Part shown: in pieces, positions 46,085 to 57,052 of the stretch
Layout: each line of letters starts with the position of its first letter
Numbering within the stretch: position 1 is the first letter of the stretch
From: Ophioceras dolichostomum
Lineage: Eukaryota; Ascomycota; Sordariomycetes; Magnaporthales; Ophioceraceae
Direction of reading: 5' to 3'
DNA: 64,000 bases
Assembly: GCA_003049485.1 (NCBI GenBank)
Contig: PYST01000045.1
Location: 98,393-162,392, forward strand
Program-made: the position numbers and the translations under genes
The notes under the pieces: model-generated
What the model saw: the letters and a program-made list of their open reading frames with translations, nothing else
Told to the model about the DNA's origin: nothing
The model's database searches: none

Positions 46085-48262
46085 TCACGAATCCCTCTCA
46101 AAATAATCCAACGGCAAGCCCAACACATCGCACTGCGCCCTCTCCGTCCAACCCGTCATGCGACTCTCAGCCTGCAGCAACCTGACGGGCCTCGCATCAT
46201 CACCATCATCATTCGTCGTCCCACCACCCGAAGAAGCCGGCATCCAAGGCCCCGCGGCCTCCATATGCGCCAGTGTCGACCAGTAGCCCCTCGCGACGAG
46301 GTACTCCCTGCTCGGGTTCGGGTCCCTCGCGGCCGCGAACGCGGCCCACTGGTCCACGACCGCGCGCACGAACGGCAGGTCGCGTCCGTCGCGGTCGGGC
46401 AGGCCGCCGCGCGCCACGGTCGCGAACACGATCATCTGCTCGCCGGCGTGGCATTTGTAGTACTCGGCGCGCTCGGGGGAAGGGGAGTCGCAGTGCGGCT
46501 TGGTGTAGCCCGATGGGTTGTACGTCCTGTTGAACTGGAACGAGTATAGGGACTTAAACGCGGCGGTGTTTCCTGGCCGGGAGGCGCTGAAGACGGTCGC
46601 GTGCTCAAGGCATGTGTAGACGGCGTCGGTGGCGACGCGGATCTCGGCCGCGAGCATCTGCTCCGGGGTGGGCTTCTCGGGTATGGCGAAGGCGGGGCTT
46701 GCCAGGATGGCTGGGAGAAGGTTGCTGCGCCGGTTGGGCGGGAGGAGGTTGGAGATGATGGAGGTGAGGTTCGCGTCTTTCGCGGGCATGTCGAAGTCGA
46801 TGCCGAGCTCGTCGCGGTTCGTGCCCGTCATGAAGACCACGTCGGCCGTGTAGGACGGATAGAAACTGCTGTTCTTGGTGTTGAGCGCGAGCGCGTCGGA
46901 GACGAGGAAGTCGTTGTCCACGACGAGCCCCCGCGCGACGGGGTCGGCGGCGATGAGGTCCGTGCCGTTCACGCGGCGGACGCAGTCGACGGGAGACTGG
47001 TCGGTGGTATTGCCGCAGCCCAGCTTGGACAGGAGCGGCGTCGTGACGGTAGAGAAGGCGTGCTGGATCGAGTCGTACTTGGCGGAGATGCCGCCCTCGT
47101 TGTCGGCGAGACCCGTCGGCCCGGACTGGCTGATGGCGGCGTAGAAGAGGCCCTTCGCCTTTGGGCTGGCCAGGAGCGCGCGCACGAGCATCGCGCCCGC
47201 GGACTCGCCGAAGATGGTGACGCGGTTCCTGTCGCCGCCGAAGTAGCCGATGTTGGCGCCCACCCACTGGAGCGCCGTGACGAGGTCGCCGAGCCCGTAG
47301 TTGCCCTTGTGCACGCCGTCGTCGAAGACCAGCCATCCCGGGGCGCCGACGCGGTAGTTGACCGAGACGACGACGACGTCGCCCCGGGACGCGAGCATGG
47401 TGCCGTCCGTGTTGGGGTTCTTCCACGACCCGGACGTGAACCCGCCGCCGTAGATGTAGAACATGACGGGCTTGAGCGTCTTGGGCTTCGGGACCGAGGA
47501 GGCGGCCCCCGCCAAGGGCGGCAGGTAGGGCGTCCAGATGTTCAGGAACAGACAGTCCTCCGTGCTGCCGGACTGCACCTCGCCCACCCGCTGCAGGCAG
47601 TCGCCCGTGGCGTTCAGGGCCGGGATCGGCTTCGAGCGCTCGTCCGCGGAGAACTGGTACGGGGTCTTGGAGTGCTCGAAGCGCGTCGGCGGCGCCGCGT
47701 ACCGCACGCCGCGGAACTTCCACGCGAAGTGGTCCCTGAAGCCCTGGTAGACCAGGTCGCCCTCCGCCTGCTGGTTGACCACGAACCGAGTCGGCTCGTT
47801 GTTGGTGCGGCTCGTCAGGACGGGCGCCGACTGCGAGCACAGGGCGGGCAGCCGGCTCGTGATGCAGTCCACCTTGTACACCTCGCCGGTCGCGTCGATG
47901 GCCCGGCAGGCCGTCGGGTCGGTCTCGTTCTGGGCCACCCAGAAGAGCTGCGTCTTAGGGAAGACGTCCTGGTGGATCTGGTACGAGAGCGAGCTGTTGA
48001 GGCCGTCCGTGAAGCTCCCCTCGTCCGGGTTCCAGAGCGTCTCGTTGAGGAGTTGGCATGACGTCTTCACTTCTGGGTAGTTGGCGGGCTGGTGGACCAG
48101 AACGGCCGCCGAGCCGTTCGCAGGGTTGTTGACCAGGTCATTGTGCGCTAGTATGGTGAGGCCGCCGCCATAAAACTGATTTAGGGGTATCTGGACGCCC
48201 TGACCCTGCGCCTGGCTTGCGTACGCTGCCAGTATTGGCACAACCAAGTCGACTCGCTTCAT
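46085..48262 (-). CDS. Large secreted type-B carboxylesterase (alpha/beta hydrolase)
   Basis: Single exon of 725 residues. The N-terminus (MKRVDLVVPILAAYASQAQG) reads as a signal peptide. The esterase core has FRGVRYAAPPTRF at about 183-195, EDCLFLNIW at 235-243, the oxyanion loop YGGGF at 271-275 and the nucleophile elbow GESAG with Ser354. The likely acid is the Glu in TGTNRDELG, and the likely base is the His in KCHAGEQ. Many Asn-x-Ser/Thr sites fit secretion. The first ~150 residues precede the usual family start and contain Cys pairs, so this belongs to a longer subfamily with an extra N-terminal region. Substrate is unknown: family members act on lipids, feruloyl or other esters, and some relatives are inactive. 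An antisense frame of 486 codons across it is a GC-bias shadow. Confidence 0.9.
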   Translation of the reverse strand: MKRVDLVVPILAAYASQAQGQGVQIPLNQFYGGGLTILAHNDLVNNPANGSAAVLVHQPANYPEVKTSCQLLNETLWNPDEGSFTDGLNSSLSYQIHQDVFPKTQLFWVAQNETDPTACRAIDATGEVYKVDCITSRLPALCSQSAPVLTSRTNNEPTRFVVNQQAEGDLVYQGFRDHFAWKFRGVRYAAPPTRFEHSKTPYQFSADERSKPIPALNATGDCLQRVGEVQSGSTEDCLFLNIWTPYLPPLAGAASSVPKPKTLKPVMFYIYGGGFTSGSWKNPNTDGTMLASRGDVVVVSVNYRVGAPGWLVFDDGVHKGNYGLGDLVTALQWVGANIGYFGGDRNRVTIFGESAGAMLVRALLASPKAKGLFYAAISQSGPTGLADNEGGISAKYDSIQHAFSTVTTPLLSKLGCGNTTDQSPVDCVRRVNGTDLIAADPVARGLVVDNDFLVSDALALNTKNSSFYPSYTADVVFMTGTNRDELGIDFDMPAKDANLTSIISNLLPPNRRSNLLPAILASPAFAIPEKPTPEQMLAAEIRVATDAVYTCLEHATVFSASRPGNTAAFKSLYSFQFNRTYNPSGYTKPHCDSPSPERAEYYKCHAGEQMIVFATVARGGLPDRDGRDLPFVRAVVDQWAAFAAARDPNPSREYLVARGYWSTLAHMEAAGPWMPASSGGGTTNDDGDDARPVRLLQAESRMTGWTERAQCDVLGLPLDYFERDS

Positions 48263-48477
48263 TCTCGTCCCTCAAAGTGGCGTCCTCTCAATGCGATGTG
48301 CCAGTTAGCTGTCTTTCGCGAGTTATCGTTCGAACGGATCCTGGGTTTCTGCGCAGGACGTCGGAGAAAGTCGCCTAGACCTTCGGTTGCATAGGTAGTA
48401 TCATTGAGCCTCGAAGGCAAACACCAGAAAGAGCATCACGAGAAGCGATGGGCCAAGTCCGGCCAGATATCGTCTTG

Positions 48478-48483
48478 TTTATA
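48478..48483 (-). promoter_or_regulatory. Candidate TATA box of the carboxylesterase gene
   Basis: TATAAA on the minus strand, about 215 bp upstream of the start codon. Confidence 0.35.
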
Positions 48484-51400
48484 CCATCATCACTTCCCCC
48501 TTCGCGTACGATAACTCTCGTTTCCCCGCCCCGGTGGTGCGGTGAATCGGGCACCCCTCACTTTGTGAATTGATGACGCGAACCGTGTACCCGTCGTGTG
48601 ATGTTTAAGCTGAGAGCGAGCGGCATGCAACGTGCACCGACATGAGGGACTGGGTCAGCTACTGCGCTCCCGCTACTGCGTTCCCGTCCTCCCCTTCTCA
48701 TCTCGTTCCGCTCTTCGCTCTCCGCTCTCCGCTCTCAAGCGGGAAAGGTATACACCGGACAACGGCTTTTATTTTAGCCGCGAAAAGGCGTCGTCGAGTG
48801 TGATTCGACGACCGCAGCCTAGAAGACTAAAAGGTAGAATGGAAGAAACCCCGGACATCCGCGATCCAGGAAATTCTTTTTCCTGGCACGACGGGCGGGG
48901 GCTGAAGAGCCGAGTTATTCTGTCTCTTCCCTGATCATGGATCATGGGGACGGGACGGAGCACGGAGCTCTCCCGCTCCATGTCCCGAATCAACGGCCCG
49001 TCTCCGGCGGGTGACACTTGTCCGCCGTCCTAGGGAAAAGGGGAAATGAGAGCCATAGATGGGGTTCCATAGATGGGGTGGAAGCGAAGGGGAAAGGTTA
49101 CTTCCCCCCTCTGCTCTGTCGGTGTTACATCCCAGCATGCTTCCGCGTTGTGAGCTGGCGTTCCGGGTTGCCCCTTCTCGGCTTCTGGAGCCATTCAGAA
49201 ACAGGCCCTTTGTGGAAGGTCAGAGCTCAGAGCAGGGTGACGCCAGACGGAGGAGGGTGAAGGCCTCGAGGGCTCCAGGAAAGCAAGCCGTGGAAGGTTT
49301 CACGGCCGCACCACGGCCCTGCGGTTCCGCCCTGCTTTTGAGAGTTTTGATGGTCGTTGAGAAATCCACCTCACGTGGGGCCACTGTTAAGTGATACAGG
49401 CACTCCATCGCGAGACATGGCGAGGCGGCGTCTGAAACTCGCCTCCAGCTGGTCCTAGCTTTTGACGGCTTTTTGAGCGTAGCGGGCCGTAGCCATGACG
49501 TGAAGTCATCTTCTTCATTTCAAGGATGGAGTGACCTTGAAATTACAGTTTGGTCAAGATCTGGGCCGCACTGTTTGGAGTTTGGAGACGGCTACCTTAA
49601 GAGTGTCAAACGGCGAGACTTCTCGAATCGCCCAGCGGCCTAGTGGCTTTCTTTGTTGTGGGCGGTCTCCAGTGGCGCTCGAATGAAATAAGGGGTAGGT
49701 CTGGGGGTTGCGGTGGCGGTGCTTGTGCCCTGGTTCATGCACGCGATTCGAGATCTCGGGACAATGGCCAAGGCGTTCACATGGCGCGATCTGGGCTCAT
49801 CATCAGGCAGGAGGATTTTAAGAATAACACAGGGTCTTCTTATCAGACCGATGAGCGTTTTTTTAGCGTCAGACTTTTATCCTCCGCTTTCCAGAATCAC
49901 AGTTGAAGAGAGATAGTTGGGGCGTAGCAGAGCGGCGCTGAAGACGGCGGCGGCCATGGGACGCGCTGCAACGGCGCCACTTGCATCCATCCCGCGTCTT
50001 TCCCCGACCGAGGGACTCGAAAACATACGGCTTCGGTCAAGCGTGGTGTGGGCCATCAGTTCGTTTTCTGGGCGCATTCCAGCTGTTCTGTTGGTCAGGC
50101 CAGAGCTCTTGGCCGAGACCTGTTTACGTCGCGTGAAACATTGACTGAACCTAAAAATCGTCCATCTCAAGCCGAGGGGAGGGAGGAGGCCTCGAGTCGA
50201 GCTTGGTTGTTTCCAGGATGAGCGAGAATAGAGAGAAAGACTGGACGATACGACGAACCGAAGGCGAGAATGACCTTAGCCGATGATGCTAGATGATTCT
50301 ATCGGCATGCTTACACCGCACGTGAATAACTATTCTCCCAGCACGAGATTTGGAAGGGTTAAACTTAGAGACGGGCACCACAATTCCCCAAAGAGTCCAT
50401 CCAGGAGACCCGACCAGGACTCCAGGTCGGTTGTTTCGGCGAGGCTCGCCGACGGCGGCCAGGCCGGGCTCTGCCGTCTCTCTCCTCGGCCCTCGCCCCA
50501 AGCCCCCAACAATGCATTGACGGAATTTCGCATCGCAGCCTGGGCAGCTCTGGGTTTTTGTGGAGTGATTGGGGCGTGAGTCACGATAAATCTGTCAATA
50601 ATTGCCGACGTTGCTCGTCGCTGTTGCCGATTCTGTGCTGCAAGGAGTCGGTTTCGGCCTTTAGCCATACGATTCTGTCGAGCACAGCCACAGATGCACT
50701 CGACAAAGCTCAAATACGAATGGTTGGATGGTCGTGCTGTCTGGAACATGCCACTGGCGACCACCACTACTGTCGAGGCCGCCAGAAGACAAATTTGAGC
50801 AAGACTAACGCAATCCTTACTCCGTAGGTTTGCGCTGAGAGGGCAAAATGGAAGCGAAGAGAAAGCAAAGAACCAAAATAACAAAAAAGGACGAAAGGAA
50901 TGACCTAACAAAAACCTCGACCGAGGGAGCTATGGATACAGTAGGCGGGTCTGTTGGACAACACGGCTAATAACGCCGAGTCCAACAAGGAGAAGAGAGA
51001 GAGAGAGAAAAAAAAGGAGAACATTCTCCCCCTGTTTCAACCATGAAGCTGGGCAATGAGAACTTCGATAACGATAGGCTCACGGCGATCGTCAGGGCTT
51101 CCTCACAGCGCACACCCAAGGATCCAGCATCCTAAGAAATCCATCCGGCTCTTTTTCCCTGCTATCTAATTCAAGGCCTATTTTTCTTTTACCTTTTTAC
51201 GACCTCACGGGATGGACGACGCCACGATGCCTCCTACGTGTCTCGAGGGATTCTGAATTCTTACATACTGCGGCAGCCAAATCCGTCGGAATCCATGGGA
51301 CTGGAGGGAATAGAATCTGCCGTAGATCCTATATCGAAGGAGGAGGCTCCTGCTGTGAATACGGTAAATCGACGTCAAGCAAACAGAACGACATAACTGA

Positions 51401-52289
51401 AGCAGATGCGGGACCAGGGAAAGATGGACAAAGAAAAGAAAAGGGATGCAAAAAATCACCTCCCGGTCGATCTTCATGCTGTCTGCGCGGCGAAATTTGA
51501 TTGGCTAGAGAAGGCAAAAAATCCAGGGGCTGAACCTGGAAACAGGTACCCAGCGGCTCATGTTTCCCACTCAGATCAAATGTTTTCGGTCCAATCCTCC
51601 GGCCTCCCGCTCCCACCATCTCAGAAGGCCGAGGAGACCCAAAATGGAGACCAGAAAGTTGCAGCACCCCTTTTCCTTCTTTTCTGTTCTTGTTGTTTTT
51701 TTTCGTTCCCCCTCTCTCAGCATACATAGGAGCACCAATGCGACCACACGATCTCTGTGACATGCTGCGGTCTCCCTGATCGTGCGTGCCGTCGTGTAAA
51801 CTGTAAACGGCAGCCCATGTGTTGTGCGTCTTTTCTTGACTGCCGTGCTACATGCTCTGCCGAACGGCCCCTCGACTATATTAAAAGAGAGAGGGGCGGA
51901 GAGAAAAAATCAGAAGCCGACTTTTCAGCAGCAGCTATGGAGTCAGCTTGTCAGCCTCCCTACAGCTCTGGGCAGCTGCAGCGACTTCAGGAATGCAGCA
52001 GGCAAGCAGCAGCGAGTGACCGCATTCGCGATGCCCGAAAAAACAAACCTTTTGATGGTGTGTGTGGAGGGGCAACAAATCGGGGATTCGGGGCAACCAC
52101 TACCACCAGCTCCCACCCCCCAGACCTCGTTCCGCTTGTCGCAATTGCCTGGGAAAAGTGGCTCCTTCTTCGGGTCAACTCCAATGGGGATCAGCAATAC
52201 GAAGGGTCAAGGGACTTTCATCAAAAAATGGAAATTGGTCTATTCCAGAAGGGGCAATCAGGGTACCAGGGGATGGCCCATGCGACGTT

Positions 52290-52360
52290 GCTGTTAGCAT
52301 TTGGCCGTTAGCGGTAGCGCTGAGGAAAGGCACGCCAGTGCTAACAGCCGCTAACAGCCA
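52290..52360. repeat. Inverted and direct repeats of GCTGTTAGC/GCTAACAGC
   Basis: GCTGTTAGCA (52290-52299) is the exact inverse of TGCTAACAGC (52339-52348). A second pair, CCGTTAGCGG (52305-52314) and CCGCTAACAG (52349-52358), is nearly inverse. The four copies could form nested stems or be a cluster of binding sites about 750-800 bp upstream of CRH. Confidence 0.7.
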
Positions 52361-52704
52361 GTGTCCGCCTGTGGGCTTTGGACCCTCCCGCGTTCCTGCC
52401 AACAAGGGGGACGATGGAGCTGTGGAAACGATGGTCGCCCGCTTAGCATGCTTGGCTTTTCTTAAGGGTCCATGTTTTTGGCTGGGCTGAGCGCCGAGAA
52501 GAGACGAGAGCGGGACGCCCGAACAAGGAGACCTGAACCTGAACCTGGCTCCCTGGTTGGCCCCCTGGGTTGAGATGGTGGTTGGATCCATGGATGGCTC
52601 AATAGAACCAGCCTCCAGTCTGGGAGGGTCTCTCCAGTCATAAAAACCCCGTTACCCTCCGTCTCCCAGCCAGCCCCTCGTAATACTCACCCTCTCACCA
52701 TCCT

Positions 52705-52710
52705 TATATA
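52705..52710 (+). promoter_or_regulatory. Candidate TATA box of CRH
   Basis: TATATA about 395 bp upstream of the CRH start codon, at the left edge of a pyrimidine-rich leader-like stretch. Confidence 0.3.
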
Positions 52711-53104
52711 CGCATCTCGTGTTGAATCACCTTCTTCACATAGAGAATCCTCCCTATTAATTCCTTCCTCCTCTTCTTCCTGTCTCTCGTTTGCACAGAA
52801 TTAAACCATTCTTCATCGTCACTCGCTATCTAATAAGGTTCCTTCCTCATACGTGTGTACTATCGCTACTTCCCTTCGCTATTCACGTCAACGGTCGACA
52901 CTTCACACTACCAGTGACCGCACCTGCTTGCTCACGCCCCACCACCCGAGACGTTGTCATAGGAAACAAGAACTGAGAAGAAAAGAGACAGGCCAGATCT
53001 CGTTCGCCTTCTCCCGCCTCTCAACCAAAAAAACATCGCGTATATCTGTTTTGTCAAGCAAATTATCCGCAACAACAGCACACAACACACGCAAAGCAGC
53101 CAAT

Positions 53105-54367
53105 ATGTACACCAAGACTGCCACCGTTACCGGCCTGTTGGCGCTTCTCGCGTCGACGGTCTCGGCCCAGACCTCCACCCTCTGCAGCCCCATGAAGCAG
53201 GACTGTCCTCCAGCTAAGGCGCTGGGCGGTAGCATAACGATCGACTACACTAAGGGCGAGGCCGGCGACTCCACGGGCTTCTTCAAGCACCTGGCCGGCA
53301 CCGACATCACTTACGGCGATAAGGGTGCCATCTTTAAGATCGAGAAGCTCGGCCAGGCCCCGACACTGGTGTCCAACTCGTACATCTTCTTCGGCCGTAT
53401 CGAGGTCGAGCTCCAGGTGTCTCCTGGCACGGGCATTGTCAGCAGTATTGTGCTGCAGTCCGACGATCTTGACGAGATCGACTGGGTATGTGGAATTAAC
53501 CAACCACCCCGCCACAGCCTCAACACAGCTACCTACCTACCTCAACGAACGAATCCGTGACTAACCCTTTTCCTTCTCTTTCCCCCAATACAGGAGTGGC
53601 TCGGCGGCGACACCGCGCGGGTCCAGACCAACTACTTCTCCAAGGGCGACGACTCGACGTTCGACCGCGGCCAGTACCACCCGCTTAACAGCCCACAGAC
53701 GCAGTTCTACACCTACACCGTCGACTGGAACCGCGAGCGCATCGAGTGGAGCATCAACAACAACCCGGTCCGCACCCTCACGTATGCCGACGCCAAGGGC
53801 GGCGCCACCTACCCCCAGCAGCCCTGCCAGGTCCGCATCGGTTCCTGGGTCGGTGGCAACCCGGCCCTGCCCCAGGGCACGATCGACTGGGCCGGCGGCC
53901 TCACGAACTTCGCCGAGGCCCCTTTTATCGGCTACTACAAGAGCATCAAGGTCACGGACTACATGAACTTCAACCAGAGCGCCAAGCAGTACGTGTACGG
54001 CGACCGGTCCGGCAGGTGGGAGGGCGTCATCGTCGAGGGCGGCTCCGGCTCGGCCTCTAGCACCAGGGCGTCGTCTAGCAGCAGCGCCTCGACCTCGGCC
54101 ACCACCGGCAAGACGACCTCTAGCCCGACCTCGTCCGCGTCCACCACGCTCAGCACCCACTCGTCGTCGCGCTCGTCCAACGGCACCGCTACCACCGGCG
54201 GCTCAGGCGGCTCTGGCGGCAGCAGCACCACCGGCGGCTCCGGCGCGCAGAGCACCAGCTCCTCGAAGCCGACCAACACCGGCGCCCCCGGCAGCGGCGC
54301 GGGTGCCAACCTGCCCAGCGCGCTCCTCATGGGCGCTGCGCTGGTTCTTGGCTACCTCGCCCTGTAA
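53105..54367 (+). CDS. GPI-anchored CRH-type chitin-glucan transglycosylase (GH16)
   Basis: Exons 53105-53485 and 53594-54367 give 384 residues. A signal peptide (MYTKTATVTGLLALLASTVSAQ) leads to a GH16 domain at about 25-260. The catalytic motif DEIDWEW has nucleophile Glu124 and acid/base Glu128; the 108-bp intron falls exactly between Trp127 and Glu128. Further CRH features are YIFFGRIEVELQVSPGTGI before it and FYTYTVDWNRERIEWSIN after it. A Ser/Thr/Gly-rich stalk (about 285-360) is followed by a hydrophobic tail (LPSALLMGAALVLGYLAL), the signal for a GPI anchor with the cut likely near GAGAN. Crh enzymes link chitin to beta-1,6- and beta-1,3-glucan at the cell surface. The CBM18 chitin-binding module found in some CRH proteins is absent. 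Confidence 0.92.
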
Positions 54368-57052
54368 AACAAAACAGGAGAGCGTCCGATGTTTTGGCTG
54401 GTTGGCTGGCTGATGATGCTTCTGTCTGGATGATACCTCTTTTTGCGTCTTAAGACTCTTTTTTCTTATTCACTTTCATGTTGATGCCGCCTTACCGCCG
54501 CTGCCTTTGCCGGCCTTTTTTATTGCTTGGGAAACTCAAATAGGGAATAGGACGGGCTTGTTCACTGTATCTTTGTTTCTTTCCACCCCAGTCACACAGA
54601 GTTGAGTGGAGGATCCTTACTTCCCCCTCACTCCTGTCCATATTCTATAGAAAAAGCAAAGCAGATAACGACCTATTATTTTCTTACGCGCACCACCACT
54701 GCCTTCCTCGGCACTCATAAACCCCTCTCATCCATCCATCTCTCATCCTTTTGTTTTCTCACCGTCAATCACGCACGACGCATGTGTTCGGATGAAGGAA
54801 GCAGCGGCGAGAGCGGAGGATTGGTTGGATTTGATTCCATGGAGGAGGACGGACGACGTGGCCCGGCAAACAAAAAACCAACATTCACAATTCACAATTA
54901 ACCCAAACCAACCAACCGCTTTTTATGATATATATCTTCTCTTTAATACCGGCTCGGATGGGGAAAGAGAGGGCAGATAAGCAACGTCACTCACTGACGA
55001 CGGGATTTAACCCCTCACCCCTTCTTCCCGCCGCTTTTCTCTTCAATTCTTCTCCTTTGTGGTTCCGGAGTTTCTTCTTCTGCACACGGATGGCACGCGT
55101 CACGTTACTGCGGCTTTTGGGGGGTTCCTCTTGCTTGTTTGTGATCGATTGCGTTATGATGATAGCATAGCGAGCGAGTCTGTTGGCATGGCATTGAATC
55201 GCTGGCCCGGAGGAGGCTTTTCAGTAGAGAATACCGAGATAGGACTTTTTTTTTTTTTCTCTCATAGATATAATACCACGAACGATTGTTATCACTCGAC
55301 GCAATTCCATAACTCCCAGTGACAGAACGACTGGCTGGATATTCTGGCTTCTTTTTCTTGGTGTTGTTGGCCCTATCTCGATATTGAGGAAGTCATGCAA
55401 GCAAGGAGGAAATGGTGGGCTGCTAATTTCGCCCACTGCCTGTTGGTGCCCTTGGTACGCGGGCGCGTGCGTGCTTGCACACCTCCGGCCTGTCGTTCAA
55501 CTGATGTTTGGTTCAATACCACCCAGGCGAACGGTTGATGCATGCCCGATCTGGAAAGTGCTCGCTCGGGCGGCCAAGCGGGCGGCTCAGTTTCTTGTTT
55601 TTATCACCAAGCCTCTGAGGGGCTCTGGGGTGGGAAAGCCAAGACTGTCAATTTTCCGTGAAATGAAGCAAGCTTGGCGTCACGAAGTGATGGGGGGGTT
55701 CGTTTCGATAGTACGGAATGAAAAGAGACTTGGCTCTTGGGATCCTCTCCAGCTCTCGTTCAACTGATTTTATTGTCTTCATTTTTTTGGCCTCATGCGC
55801 AGTCCTTTTGTTGGGCCCATTTGCCTGTCTCCTAACCGTCCTGTCTGGTCTGACCCGATGACCTGGCAGAGCTAGCAGACGGGTTGGTGGCTTTATGCGG
55901 AAAGTCTCGATCTCTGACATGTAAAGCCCGATGACATCTTTTTTTTTCTCTTTTCTTCACGTGTTTTGTTGTGTTTGGTGGGGCGGATTCACGAGCTGAG
56001 CTGATGGTGAAGACCCCCCTGCAGGAATATCGCCATTCTTTTCCCCTCAGAGTGGCGGCTGCGCCGCACACGGACCGCGAGTGCTAAACATTTCTTTTTT
56101 TCAAGGGGGCAGGGTCCGGGGCTAGCAGTCTGCGCTAATTACGGCGGCTGCACTCCCCGGTCGCGTCATGTGCGGAGGGTTTCTCGTGTTCAGAACGAGT
56201 GGTCACGGGTCGCTGGGAATTGCGCTGTGCTTCTTTGGTGAGATGCCTGGGGATGCTCCTCACGCTGAGGCACTTGGGCTGGGAGAGCGGTAGTAATCAC
56301 GCGGGAATCGGGTGCTGATGGGTCTCGGTCCAACGCTAGAATGGAAAGGTCAGGCAGCGTCGGCCACCTACCGACCAAGACAATCGAGATTTGATTCACG
56401 GAAATTTGGTGCTTGGCTGCCCCGATCCGCTCCGGTCCCAACAGACGGCACCGGAGACCTTCATCGGCTTCGGATCCGGTTGTGGGGTACCCCGTCTTCC
56501 TGGTGTCGTGTCGGCATTTCAGTAGAGATCTCACCAGCAGGATTTTGCATCCACTGTGCCTCTGCCTCTCCCGTTTGTGCCTCTTTGTCCCCTCGTGCCA
56601 CCCCCTGTTCATTCCAGACGCTGCACGCCGGAGTGGTTAGAGAGCCCGAGCTCCCTCAGTGCGAGCAACTAGAGCGAGTTGAGGCAGACATAGTCCTTCT
56701 CCCATCAGGTGCCAATTCGTCCAAGAAAATGCGACCACCAAGACACGTGCGTTTTCCCAGGCAACAAGGCACAGATGGGGCTGGAATGCACTGGCCCCTC
56801 ACCTGTCGCCCGTTGGAGTCATACAGCGGTAGGACTGATGCCAACGGTCGATAGAGCTCGCAGGGGCGTAGGACGTTTCTGTTTTCCACTCGGTAGTATA
56901 AACCGGTGCTATCAGGCCAACCTGAAGCTCAATTCTCTATCTTCTTGTCCGACTTAGACCAACTCAGTAGTATGCTATCAATTCGATTTCAGAACTTTAA
57001 CTCAGCCTGACAGCTGTTTACGACATCTCAGAATCGAACTCTGCAGTCAAAA
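54368..57052. other. Intergenic region between CRH and the sirtuin gene
   Basis: About 2.7 kb, beginning with a T-rich CRH 3' region. No supported gene was seen; a 180-codon plus frame at 56312-56854 has no recognisable content. Confidence 0.5.
56897..56902 (+). promoter_or_regulatory. Candidate TATA box of the sirtuin gene
   Basis: TATAAA within AGTATAAACC, about 150 bp upstream of ATG 57053. Confidence 0.4.

Larger units (their letters stand above)
48263..53104. other. About 4.8 kb divergent intergenic region between carboxylesterase and CRH
   Basis: A long shared upstream region, as often seen before cell-wall and secreted-protein genes. No frame inside it has recognisable content. The last ~400 bp (52700-53104) are C/T and A rich and probably the CRH leader. 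Confidence 0.5.

Noticed and set aside
46601..48061. 486-codon plus-strand frame opposite the carboxylesterase
   Set aside because: It is a shadow of GC-rich third positions in the real gene: Arg/Val/Gly/Asp-rich and without any domain.
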